Below the pieces are notes generated by a model. It was given only the letters and a program-made list of their open reading frames with translations. It was not told where the DNA came from and did no database searches. This document shows positions 22,241 through 29,668 of a stretch of DNA of 29,808 bases, piece after piece; the first letter of the stretch is position 1, and every line of letters begins with the position of its first letter. Source of the DNA: a virus; the IMG/VR virus record IMGVR_UViG_3300023049_000054, positions 1 through 29,808 of that record; one strand, 5' to 3'. The position numbers and the translations under genes are program-made.

Positions 22241-23254
22241 ATGGCTACACTTCAAGAAATTCGAGCAAAACTGAAAGAACAAGAGGCAAACAAAGGCGGC
22301 AGCACCCAACAACAAGGCGATTCGGCCATTTATCCATTCTGGAACATCAAAGAAGGCGAGAGTTGTACTCTACGTTTCCTTCCTGATGGCAATACTGAAA
22401 ACACTTTTTTCTGGGCTGAGAGGCTTATGATCAAGCTGCCATTTGCTGGCATTAAGGGTGATACGGATTCACGTCCTGTAACAGTAGCAGTTCCATGTAT
22501 GGAAATGTACGGAGAAACTTGTCCGGTACTTGCAGAAGTACGTGGTTGGTTCAAAGATCCAAGTCTTGAAGACATGGGTCGCAAGTACTGGAAGAAGCGT
22601 TCTTATATCTTCCAGGGTTTTGTTAAAGACAACCCGATGGGCGACGACACCACACCAGAGAATCCTATTCGTAGGTTTATTATCGGTCCACAGATCTTCC
22701 AGATCATTAAACAGGCTCTTATGGATCCTGACATGGAAGAACTCCCAACAGATTACACAACAGGCGTAGACTTCCGCCTTAACAAGACCAGTAAAGGACA
22801 GTATGCTGACTATTCAACTTCGAATTGGGCGCGTAGAGATCGTCCACTTAACGAAGAAGAAATGAAAGCTATTAACGATCATGGCTTGTTTAACATGAGC
22901 GACTTCCTTCCTAAGAAGCCTGACGAAACAGCGATTCAGGTTATAAAGGAAATGTTCGAAGCAAGTGTTGACGGCGAAGCATATGACGCAGATCGTTGGA
23001 GTCAATACTTCCGTCCAGCAGGCGTTAGTGCAAAGACAGGTGATCCCAACAAGACATCTGCTCCGGCAGCAAAAACTGAACCTAAGCCATCGGTAACACC
23101 AAAGGTAGATGAGAAGGTTGATGTTAGTGAAGAGGAGAAAGATCTTCCTTGGAACAAAGAAGACGCAGCTGAAGACAAGTCAGAAGAGAAGTCAGAAGGC
23201 AGCAGCGCCCAAGATATTCTGACAATGATTCGCTCGCGTCAGAACCAGCAATAA
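22241..23254 (+). CDS. 32: Single-stranded DNA-binding protein (T4 gp32-like)
   Basis: A 337-residue protein. The start of the core has TLRFLPDGNTENTFFWAE (43-60), matching the T4 AVIRFLPSKND region. A Cys pair (C86 and C94 in AVPCMEMYGETCPVL) sits where T4 has its zinc finger, but only two Cys are seen, so zinc binding is uncertain. YWKKRSYIFQGFVKDNPMG (117-135) is the conserved OB-fold strand. The last 70 residues are acidic and flexible, the usual arm for contacting replication and recombination partners, ending in QDILTMIRSRQNQQ. Gp32 coats single-stranded DNA in replication and recombination together with UvsX and UvsY, which follow. An AGGAGG-like ribosome site (TTAGGAGGC) precedes the ATG. 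Confidence 0.9.
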   Translation: MATLQEIRAKLKEQEANKGGSTQQQGDSAIYPFWNIKEGESCTLRFLPDGNTENTFFWAERLMIKLPFAGIKGDTDSRPVTVAVPCMEMYGETCPVLAEVRGWFKDPSLEDMGRKYWKKRSYIFQGFVKDNPMGDDTTPENPIRRFIIGPQIFQIIKQALMDPDMEELPTDYTTGVDFRLNKTSKGQYADYSTSNWARRDRPLNEEEMKAINDHGLFNMSDFLPKKPDETAIQVIKEMFEASVDGEAYDADRWSQYFRPAGVSAKTGDPNKTSAPAAKTEPKPSVTPKVDEKVDVSEEEKDLPWNKEDAAEDKSEEKSEGSSAQDILTMIRSRQNQQ

Positions 23255-23263
23255 ACCCATCTA

Positions 23264-23284
23264 TGGGGGAGGTCACCTCCCCCA
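23264..23284 (+). terminator. Strong GC hairpin between gp32 and uvsX
   Basis: A perfect 9-base stem (TGGGGGAGG with CCTCCCCCA) around a TCA loop, followed by GTATCTTTTA rather than a clean T run. It may act as partial terminator or protect the abundant gp32 message; uvsX has no obvious promoter of its own. Confidence 0.6.
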
Positions 23285-23312
23285 GTATCTTTTAATCAAT
23301 ATAGGAGTCACT

Positions 23313-24404
23313 ATGGCTAAATCTTTCGACCCATCAAAATTTCGGAAAGATCTAACAAAATCAATCACTGGCATGAGTGCTGGCTTTAACGACCCAACAG
23401 ACTGGGTTTCGACTGGCAACTATGCGCTGAACTATCTTATCAGCGGAGACTTTCAACGAGGTGTTCCACTAGGTAAGGTAACTGTATTCGCTGGCGAATC
23501 AGGTGCAGGCAAGAGCTATATCTGTTCAGGTAACATTATCAAAGATGCGCAGGATCAAGGCATTTACGTAGTGTTAATCGACTCAGAGAACGCACTTGAC
23601 GAAGCATGGTTGCAAGCACTGGGTGTTAAGACATCCGAAGAGCACATGCTTAAATTGAGTATGAGTATGATCGACGACGTGGCCAAGACCATGTACACAT
23701 TCATGCAAGACTACAAAGACATGTCTGAAGAAGATCGTCCCAAGGTACTATTTGTAATTGACAGTCTTGGTATGATGATGACACCAACTGACGTAGACCA
23801 GTTCCAGAAAGGTGATATGAAAGGTGACATGGGTCGTAAGCCCAAGGCACTGGCATCACTTGTACGTAACACTGTAAACATGATTGGTGCATATAACGTA
23901 GGCCTTGTGTGTACAAACCACACATACGCAAGCCAGGATATGTTCGACCCAGATGACAAGATCTCAGGTGGCCAGGGCTTTATCTACGCAAGCTCAATTG
24001 TAGTTGCAATGCGTAAACTTAAACTCAAAGAGGATGATGATGGCAATAAGATTGCTGATGTACGCGGTATTAGAGCAGCGTGTAAGGTAATGAAAACACG
24101 CTACGCAAAACCATTCGAAAGTGTGCAAGTAAAAATTCCCTACGACGGCGGAATGAGCTTGTACTCAGGACTTGTTGAGTTGTTTGAAAAGAAAGGGCTA
24201 CTTGAAAAGAACGGAAATCGCCTTCTATATATTACTCATTCAGGCGAGGAGATAAAAAAATATAGAAAAGAGTGGCAAAGAAACGACGACGGATGTCTAG
24301 ACAGAATTATCGAAGAGTTTCATCTTCTTCCTGATAATACGGAAGACTCGTTTGACGATGCTGAAGAAACAAGTACAAGTACTTTAGACTCAGAAAACGA
24401 GTAA
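23313..24404 (+). CDS. uvsX: RecA-like recombinase (T4 UvsX-like)
   Basis: A 363-residue protein, near T4 UvsX (about 390). Walker A GESGAGKSY is at 61-69 and Walker B VLFVID at 145-150. VVLIDSENALD (87-97) and LVCTNHTYAS match the RecA/UvsX core, the latter being the motif near the L2 loop. UvsX forms filaments on single-stranded DNA and drives strand invasion for recombination-dependent replication. The C-terminus is acidic. The ribosome site TAGGAG precedes the ATG by 6 bases. It is downstream of gp32 and followed, after a broken homing endonuclease, by UvsY. Confidence 0.93.
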   Translation: MAKSFDPSKFRKDLTKSITGMSAGFNDPTDWVSTGNYALNYLISGDFQRGVPLGKVTVFAGESGAGKSYICSGNIIKDAQDQGIYVVLIDSENALDEAWLQALGVKTSEEHMLKLSMSMIDDVAKTMYTFMQDYKDMSEEDRPKVLFVIDSLGMMMTPTDVDQFQKGDMKGDMGRKPKALASLVRNTVNMIGAYNVGLVCTNHTYASQDMFDPDDKISGGQGFIYASSIVVAMRKLKLKEDDDGNKIADVRGIRAACKVMKTRYAKPFESVQVKIPYDGGMSLYSGLVELFEKKGLLEKNGNRLLYITHSGEEIKKYRKEWQRNDDGCLDRIIEEFHLLPDNTEDSFDDAEETSTSTLDSENE

Positions 24405-24408
24405 GGAG

Positions 24409-24448
24409 ACATAGCAGTCTGCTAAATATGAATAGGAGGCTGCTATGT
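24409..24448 (+). promoter_or_regulatory. Late promoter nested in an inverted repeat covering the GIY-YIG start codon
   Basis: Arms 24409-24417 (ACATAGCAG) and 24440-24448 (CTGCTATGT) are exact complements with a 22-base loop. The right arm contains the ATG at 24445. The loop contains the late motif GCTAAATA (24421-24428) and the ribosome site AGGAGG. Message from uvsX carries both arms; message from the inner promoter (start near 24434) lacks the left arm. Confidence 0.65.
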
Positions 24449-25165
24449 ACTACATTTGTGCTTTAATCGACCCAAGATCGGACTTACCTTTTACATCGGC
24501 AAGGGACTAATCGTAAACTCTAGACACCTAGACCATTTTAAGGAAAACGAGTCTCGTACCTTAAATAAACACAAATTTTATAAAATAAGATTTTTACAGA
24601 ATCAAGGATACGTAGTTCCTGTAATAGTGCTGTTAGATAATATATTAGACGAACACGAAGCTTACAATAAAGAAACCGAGTTCGTAAAGTTTTACGGAAG
24701 AAAAACATCGACAAAAACGGAATACTATCTAATATATGCCTTGACAACAGACCCCCTAATCATAAAGGCAGAAAACAATCTTTAGAACACAAACAGAAGA
24801 GAATAGAAAGTTATAAGCGTACTGTTAAGACTCACGGCAAGAAGATGCCCGAGTATTATAAAAAAGAATTATCCGAAAGAATGAAAGGTCCAAAAAATCC
24901 GTTTTTTGGGAGAAAGCATACTAAAGAATTTAAGGCTGTTCATTCTAAAAGGATGAAAGGCAACAAAAACAACGGCAAGGTTTATAAATTCATTGATTCT
25001 GATAATAAAGAATACATCGTAGAAGGATCGTTTTATGAATTTTGTAAAGTGCACAATCTAGCAATTTCAACAATGGAAAAAAATCTATACAACGGAACAA
25101 TTAGTAAAGTAGGAGCCTGTAAAGGGTGGAAAGTTGTTAAGTTGTCTGAGAGTACTTTTCTATAA
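24445..25165 (+). pseudogene. GIY-YIG homing endonuclease, broken by two frameshifts
   Basis: The reading starts MYYICALIDPRSDLPF after a perfect AGGAGG, then must slip by -1 at a T4 run (24489-24492) to continue as FYIGKG, the second half of the GIY-YIG motif. It must slip again by -1 at an A5 run (24713-24717) to pass from KTSTK into GILSNICLDN. The third frame then runs to TAA at 25163-25165. Restored, the protein is 240 residues: a GIY-YIG nuclease, NUMOD3 units (NHKGRKQSLEHKQKR near 24749, NPFFGRKHTKEFK near 24896), and a NUMOD1-like end (KVYKFID... to GCKGWKV-type). Both breaks fit loss of one base from a homopolymer, so recent decay or sequencing error are both possible. More A/T-rich than its neighbours, as expected for an inserted element. 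Confidence 0.8.
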
Positions 25166-25168
25166 ATA
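25161..25168 (+). promoter_or_regulatory. Late promoter, perfect T4 consensus TATAAATA
   Basis: Overlaps the stop codon of the broken endonuclease and predicts a start near 25174, followed by the ribosome site GAGGAG at 25183. It would drive the small acidic protein, uvsY and the sugar genes. Confidence 0.65.
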
Positions 25169-25198
25169 ACAACGAACATATTGAGGAGTCAACTGGGA

Positions 25199-25411
25199 AT
25201 GAATGAAGAGCACGTTAGCGAAGTATGGATGTTGTTTAAGCAATACATGGATAAGAAGCAGCTAGAAATAGCTGCTGAGAAGTATATTGACATGCTCGCA
25301 GATCACGGTATCGATGATGCTGTGTTGCAAGATGCCATGGGCATGGATGCTATCTTAGACGACGCAATTGTATACTACTTAGACTTAGACACTATAGACG
25401 AAGAGGATTAG
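25199..25411 (+). CDS. Small acidic conserved phage protein
   Basis: A 70-residue, strongly acidic helical protein (MNEEHVSEVWMLFKQYMDKK, then EKYIDMLADHGIDD and a DDAIVYYLDLDTIDEED end). From memory, a protein of this kind stands next to uvsX in many marine T4-like phages; no function is known to me. I use the ATG at 25199, preceded by GAGGAG, rather than the in-frame TTG at 25181, which overlaps that ribosome site. Gp UvsY starts 1 base after its stop. The link to recombination is inferred from position only. Confidence 0.75.
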   Translation: MNEEHVSEVWMLFKQYMDKKQLEIAAEKYIDMLADHGIDDAVLQDAMGMDAILDDAIVYYLDLDTIDEED

Positions 25412-25412
25412 A

Positions 25413-25868
25413 ATGGGCTGGTACCACAAAGTATCAAACGACATTTCAAAGATTCCAGATGCGTTAAACTATTACGAATCAGAGCTAAATGATGCCCGAA
25501 TTGAAGTAAAGATTAAAGGCAGTCTCGAGAAAGCCGCAGCAGAAATGCCTGGCATTGTCGAGCAACGCTTTAATCAGCTTCAAGAAATAGAAGCAATCCT
25601 GAATTACCTGAATATTGAACTGCGTAAATTGCGCAGTTCTTTTTTTAAGAAGTATTTGGAAAACTATCAAAGAGCGTTAAGCAGCCGAGACGTAGAAAAG
25701 TACGTAGACGGCGAAAGTGCAGTAGTCGACTATGAACTACTCATAAACGAATTCGCGCTAATGCGCAACAAGTGGTTAGGCATCCTCAAGGCGTTAGACG
25801 TAAAAGGATTCTCTATTAATAATGTTATAAAGTTAAGGACAGCAGGAATGGATGATGTCTCGGTATGA
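25413..25868 (+). CDS. uvsY: Recombination mediator (T4 UvsY-like)
   Basis: A 151-residue protein; T4 UvsY has 137. A helical first half leads to KYLENYQRALSSRDVEKYVDG (about 80-100). The C-terminal part, KWLGILKALDVKGFSINNVI with KLRTAG, lines up with the T4 YWGILLDFCSGALDAIKSRG region and its FAIKHIQDMRAFEAG end. UvsY loads UvsX onto gp32-coated DNA. Position after uvsX supports the call. The stop overlaps the next gene as ATGA. Confidence 0.8.
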   Translation: MGWYHKVSNDISKIPDALNYYESELNDARIEVKIKGSLEKAAAEMPGIVEQRFNQLQEIEAILNYLNIELRKLRSSFFKKYLENYQRALSSRDVEKYVDGESAVVDYELLINEFALMRNKWLGILKALDVKGFSINNVIKLRTAGMDDVSV

Positions 25869-26554
25869 AGACGTTAGTAATTCGTCTTAAAGAAAACGAG
25901 CACTCTTGCAAAGTAGCAAAGGATTGCTTTGACCAAGCCAAGAAATTCGGTCTGGACGTTGAATACGTTGACGCAGTAAACGGAAACGATGCAGAACAGC
26001 ATTACAAAGCCACAGGCATTAAGAAAGCAAAGAAGTTCAAAAAGGGCCAGCTAGGGGTATTAGGTTGTTTCTTTAGTCATTACTATCTTTGGCAGAAATG
26101 CATAGAACTAGACCAGCCTATTATTATCTTAGAGCACGACGGCTACTTTTTAGATTATCTTCCAGCCGGCATATTAGATACATTTACTGATGTGTTAAAA
26201 TTAGACAACTTAGACCCTTTTTCTAACTCGTACAACCAAGACATAGATGAAAGTAAAAACGAGCCTTACAAAGTAGCTAAATACCATAACAAGAAAGCAA
26301 AAAACACCGCAACGCAAGGGTTTGTAGGAACCGGCAATTATCTTAGGGGAGCTTATTCTTATATTATAAAGCCGGACGCTGCAAGGACGTTAATAAGATT
26401 TATTAACGAATACGGACACTTGCCTGCTGATCAACAGATAGGAGATGCAATAGTAGATATTAGAGTTGTAACTCCTACCCTAGCAAGGTTGCATCCTTTA
26501 TACAGTGTTTCTAACAACATAAAAGAGTTGAGCTTAACTAAAGAGATAAAATGA
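25865..26554 (+). CDS. Family 25-type glycosyltransferase
   Basis: A 229-residue protein. The opening TLVIRLKENEHSCKVAKD, with VEYVDAVNG at 32-40, and the block LGCFFSHYYLWQKCIELDQP (66-85) followed by IIILEHDGYF (86-95) are the pattern of LPS-type GT25 enzymes (SHxxLW and the ED-D-type site, here Glu90-His91-Asp92). These add a sugar, often galactose, to lipopolysaccharide-like or protein-bound glycans. First gene of the sugar cluster; ATGA overlaps on both sides show coupled translation with uvsY and with the next gene. Donor and acceptor unknown. Confidence 0.8.
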   Translation: MKTLVIRLKENEHSCKVAKDCFDQAKKFGLDVEYVDAVNGNDAEQHYKATGIKKAKKFKKGQLGVLGCFFSHYYLWQKCIELDQPIIILEHDGYFLDYLPAGILDTFTDVLKLDNLDPFSNSYNQDIDESKNEPYKVAKYHNKKAKNTATQGFVGTGNYLRGAYSYIIKPDAARTLIRFINEYGHLPADQQIGDAIVDIRVVTPTLARLHPLYSVSNNIKELSLTKEIK

Positions 26555-27156
26555 TTAACAAAGAAAGCGCCACAAAAAACCTTACAGAGTTAGATAATAT
26601 ATTTCGAAGAAATGGTGTAAAGTACTGGCTGCAAGACGGTACACTATTAGGTTACTACAGAGAAAAAGACTTTATTAGTCACGACAATGACGTTGATATT
26701 GGTATCGAATGGAGAGATTTTAACTGTAACACAATGAACGAGATAATTAACGCAGGATTTGACCTTCACGCTAGCTCGGGACTCGTAAACGACTCTTTAG
26801 TAATTAATATCATTAAACGAAATGTTAGTGTGGACCTTTATTTTTATTACCGGATAAACGAAGAATATTTTTATCACACCGCAGTAGTAAAGAAACCTAT
26901 TACTGACGGAAGGTACAGGATAGACTTTACATATAAGGTATTCGATGTTAAAGAAATAGACTTTCTTGGAGGCAGGTTCTTTGTTCCCGAAGACGAGCTA
27001 TATTTTATACAAACCAAGTATGGACCCGCCTGGCAGACGCCGGACACCGAATGGGTTTCTAGCGTGTCACCAAAAAACAGGACGCTAACAGACATTTCTG
27101 TTAGCAAGAAGAGATCTAGAAACGAGTTTATGGAATGGTTTAAGAATGATCAATAA
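26551..27156 (+). CDS. LicD-like phosphotransferase (nucleotidyltransferase fold)
   Basis: A 201-residue protein. WLQDGTLLGYYREKDFISHD (26-45), then NDVDIGI, is the LicD/fukutin signature: DGTLLG, then H-D-N-D-V-D with metal-binding Asp47 and Asp49. Family members move phosphocholine, or an alditol phosphate, from a CDP carrier to a glycan. The presence two genes downstream of a glycerol-3-phosphate cytidylyltransferase-like gene suggests that the donor is CDP-glycerol or a similar molecule, which is inference. It overlaps the genes on both sides (4 and 11 bases). Confidence 0.8.
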   Translation: MINKESATKNLTELDNIFRRNGVKYWLQDGTLLGYYREKDFISHDNDVDIGIEWRDFNCNTMNEIINAGFDLHASSGLVNDSLVINIIKRNVSVDLYFYYRINEEYFYHTAVVKKPITDGRYRIDFTYKVFDVKEIDFLGGRFFVPEDELYFIQTKYGPAWQTPDTEWVSSVSPKNRTLTDISVSKKRSRNEFMEWFKNDQ

Positions 27157-27781
27157 AGATAATATTTCAATCGAGGCTTTTAAGGCTAGTCCAGTAGTTA
27201 AGGACAAAGGAAAGCAGCGTAATAGAAAAACACACTTAGAATACGCATTGGCAGAAACATGCATTACTGGAAGCGTTTTAGAGTTTGGAGTGTTTCAGGG
27301 CACTACTATTAATATTATTTCTCAATGTTTTCAAGATGAAACTGTGTGGGGATTTGACAGCTTTGAAGGTCTTCCTGAAGACTGGCTTACTACTAATAAC
27401 GGAGTCGACTGGCCAAAAGGACACTTTAACGTCGACAACTTGCCGATAGTAAACAGCAATGTTAAATTAGTAAAAGGATGGTTTGACCAGACACTCCCGT
27501 CATGGGTTGCGAACCATAAACAACCTATAAAATTCTTGCACATTGACTGCGACCTTTACTCGAGTGCTTATACAGTGCTGACGTTGTTAAATAAACAGAT
27601 AGTACCAGGAACAGTAATTGTGTTTGATGAACTGTACCGTTGGGACAAGCCAAAAAGATACGAATTGTGGGCCGAAGGCGAATACAAAGCATTAGCGGAA
27701 TGGACTAGTAAATTAGACAGAGGATTTGAAATATTGTCTATTAATGGGTACATGCAAAGTGCTATAAGGATGCTAGAGTGA
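27146..27781 (+). CDS. SAM-dependent methyltransferase (TylF/MycF-like)
   Basis: A 211-residue class I methyltransferase. The SAM loop is LEFGVFQGTT (45-54), then WGFDSFEGLPEDW (68-80), a hallmark of the TylF/MycF sugar O-methyltransferases, and FLHIDCDLYSS (130-140), with the Asp pair that binds metal in that family. Likely methylates a hydroxyl of a sugar made or transferred by the neighbouring enzymes. The start overlaps the LicD-like gene by 11 bases; the next gene starts on the GTGA at its stop. Confidence 0.85.
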   Translation: MINKDNISIEAFKASPVVKDKGKQRNRKTHLEYALAETCITGSVLEFGVFQGTTINIISQCFQDETVWGFDSFEGLPEDWLTTNNGVDWPKGHFNVDNLPIVNSNVKLVKGWFDQTLPSWVANHKQPIKFLHIDCDLYSSAYTVLTLLNKQIVPGTVIVFDELYRWDKPKRYELWAEGEYKALAEWTSKLDRGFEILSINGYMQSAIRMLE

Positions 27782-28161
27782 CAACAGTATTAACTTATGG
27801 AACATTTGATACTTTGCACTACGGGCATATCGAATTACTAAAGCGGGCCAAGGAGTTAGGTAGTTTCTTAATAGTAGGAGTTTCAACTGACGAATTTAAT
27901 TCTGTTAAAGGCAAAACTAGTAACTTTTGCTACGAGAAAAGAAGAGAGTGGGTAGAGTCTATTACATTTGTTGATTTAGTTATTCCCGAGTATTCGTGGG
28001 CTCAAAAAGAGGTTGATATACATAATTACAACGTAGATGTTTTCACGATAGGTGATGACTGGTCAGGGACATTTGATTACTTACCTTGTAATGTTTTTTA
28101 CTTGCCTCGTACTAACGCAATTTCGTCCACTGCAATTAGAAATATACTGCCGCATAAATAA
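27778..28161 (+). CDS. Glycerol-3-phosphate cytidylyltransferase-like enzyme (TagD type)
   Basis: A 127-residue protein, the length of TagD-type enzymes (about 130). GTFDTLHYGH (8-17) contains the HxGH nucleotide-binding motif and RTNAISST (111-118) the RTxGIST-type motif. Such enzymes join CTP and glycerol-3-phosphate (or a similar polyol phosphate) into CDP-glycerol. Gly is Ala in the second motif, a small change. The start is GTG, overlapping the stop of the methyltransferase (GTGA). Its last codons form a late promoter motif. Works plausibly with the LicD-like transferase. Confidence 0.85.
   Translation: MTTVLTYGTFDTLHYGHIELLKRAKELGSFLIVGVSTDEFNSVKGKTSNFCYEKRREWVESITFVDLVIPEYSWAQKEVDIHNYNVDVFTIGDDWSGTFDYLPCNVFYLPRTNAISSTAIRNILPHK
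28153..28160 (+). promoter_or_regulatory. Late promoter motif CATAAATA before the glycosyltransferase at 28180
   Basis: Made of the last three codons (His-Lys-stop) of the cytidylyltransferase gene. The predicted start near 28166 leaves a 14-base leader. Confidence 0.45.
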
Positions 28162-28179
28162 AGAAAACGGGACGAAACT

Positions 28180-28857
28180 ATGATACCAATATTTTTAGGA
28201 TACGACCCACGTGAAGCGACTGTATACCACGTGTGTTCAAACAGCATAATCAGAAAAGCTAGCGAGCCAGTTAGTTTAAACCCACTAGCACTGTCTACTC
28301 TTAACAACTACGAAGAAGGCCATACTGACGGTAGTAACCATTTTATCTACAGTCGCTTTCTTGTGCCAAGTCTTATGGAGTACAAAGGCTGGGCAATCTT
28401 TATGGACGGTGATATGATTCTACGTGATGATATTGCTAAGCTGTGGGAGATGCGCGACGAATCAAAAGCTGTAATGGTTGTCAAGCACGACTACAAAACT
28501 AAAATGAAGAAGAAATACCTTGGAGCACCAAACGAAGACTATCCTCGCAAGAATTGGTCAAGTGTTATTATGTGGAACTGTGAACACCCATCAAACAAAG
28601 GCGTAACACCAGAACTCGTACAAAGTTCAACAGGTGCATTTCTACACAGATTTTCTTGGTTGGAAGACAGTGAAATAGGCAGCCTGCCTATAGAATGGAA
28701 CTGGCTGCCGGACGAGTTTGGACCGAACGAAAACGCTAAACTATTACACTATACCTTAGGAGCCCCTAGCTTTCACGAGTTTGCAAAAACACCGATGGGA
28801 TCCGAATGGCATGAAGAAAGAATATTTACCGAGTACTGCCAGCAACGTGGAATTTAA
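28180..28857 (+). CDS. Glycosyltransferase, GT-A type (GT8-like)
   Basis: A 225-residue protein. It opens IPIFLGYDPREATVYHVCSN, as in many GT8-like phage proteins. SNHFIYSRFLVPSL (52-65) precedes WAIFMDGDMIL (71-81), whose Asp76-Gly-Asp78 is the metal-binding DxD. The C-terminal LLHYTLGAPSF resembles the HY(x)G motif of the family. It is a soluble sugar transferase; donor and acceptor are unknown. Its own late motif lies just upstream, and the next gene starts 1 base after its stop. Confidence 0.8.
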   Translation: MIPIFLGYDPREATVYHVCSNSIIRKASEPVSLNPLALSTLNNYEEGHTDGSNHFIYSRFLVPSLMEYKGWAIFMDGDMILRDDIAKLWEMRDESKAVMVVKHDYKTKMKKKYLGAPNEDYPRKNWSSVIMWNCEHPSNKGVTPELVQSSTGAFLHRFSWLEDSEIGSLPIEWNWLPDEFGPNENAKLLHYTLGAPSFHEFAKTPMGSEWHEERIFTEYCQQRGI

Positions 28858-28858
28858 A

Positions 28859-29668
28859 ATGTTAGCTATAGATCCAAATGATTCAATAGTTCCTGGCCTT
28901 GCATCTAGTGTAAATGCGACTTTTGTAACACAAAAAGAGTTCCTACGGCAAAAGAAAAAGCTCATGCTGTCAAGCCCAGTAATTTTTAGAGGTTTGTCGA
29001 GAAAAATAGTAGACAAATGCTACAACCAGAAACGCGACTACTATTATATAGATACAGGATATATCGGTAACTTAGTAAAACACAAGTACTGGCACAGGAT
29101 AGTAAAAAATGGCCTGCAGCATTCTCAACCGAATCTTAATTTACCAGATGACAGATTTAACCAGCTTCTAAAAAGAGCAAACTACGATTATCTTAAGTTT
29201 AATGGTTGGCAGCCCGAAGGAAAGAACATCTTATTAGTTTCTCCTAGCGAAAAGCCGTGTAAGTTCTATGGTATTAACCGAGACGAATGGATCAAGGAAA
29301 CCATTGCTAGACTGAAGAACTATACTGATAGAGATATTATCGTTCGCAATAAACCAAGGCGACAAGAACGAGTCGGCGGCAACTCTATATACACTCAATT
29401 TATCGAAGACGATATTTATGCAGTTGTTACATTTAATAGTATTGCAGCAACAGAAGCTATTGGATTTGGTATTCCTGCATTTTCTACAGCACCTAACGTA
29501 GCTGACTTATTATGCCACAAAGACCTTAGTAAGATAGAAGACCCGTTGTACCGGGATAGTGAAGTAATAGAAAAATGGCAGCATTGGTTAGCGTATTGTC
29601 AGTACACTTACGAAGAGATGAAATCAGGTGAGGCATTTGACATAATTAAGGAGTACAGAATAGAGTGA
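28859..29668 (+). CDS. Capsule/Kdo-transferase-like glycan protein
   Basis: A 269-residue protein from ATG 28859 (an in-frame ATG at 28781 lies inside the previous gene and is unlikely). The segment KNILLVSPSEKPCKFYGI (about 123-140) begins a nucleotide-sugar fold, and VVTFNSIAATEAIGFGIPAF (about 192-211) is the conserved element of capsule polysaccharide export/biosynthesis proteins and GT-B transferases (a TxSS..EA..GIP pattern). From memory, related proteins are common in marine T4-like phages. It probably acts on the same glycan as its neighbours. The next gene overlaps its stop (GTGA). Confidence 0.65.
   Translation: MLAIDPNDSIVPGLASSVNATFVTQKEFLRQKKKLMLSSPVIFRGLSRKIVDKCYNQKRDYYYIDTGYIGNLVKHKYWHRIVKNGLQHSQPNLNLPDDRFNQLLKRANYDYLKFNGWQPEGKNILLVSPSEKPCKFYGINRDEWIKETIARLKNYTDRDIIVRNKPRRQERVGGNSIYTQFIEDDIYAVVTFNSIAATEAIGFGIPAFSTAPNVADLLCHKDLSKIEDPLYRDSEVIEKWQHWLAYCQYTYEEMKSGEAFDIIKEYRIE

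Noticed and set aside
24456-24785. 109-residue ORF as an independent gene
   Set aside because: It is the middle frame of the broken GIY-YIG gene; it starts inside the catalytic domain and has no ribosome site.
24845-25165. 106-residue ORF as an independent gene
   Set aside because: It is the NUMOD end of the same broken endonuclease, continuous with the earlier frames after two one-base corrections.
28781-28858. Upstream ATG at 28781 as start of the capsule-like protein
   Set aside because: It lies deep in the previous gene; the ATG at 28859 follows that gene by one base as elsewhere in the cluster.
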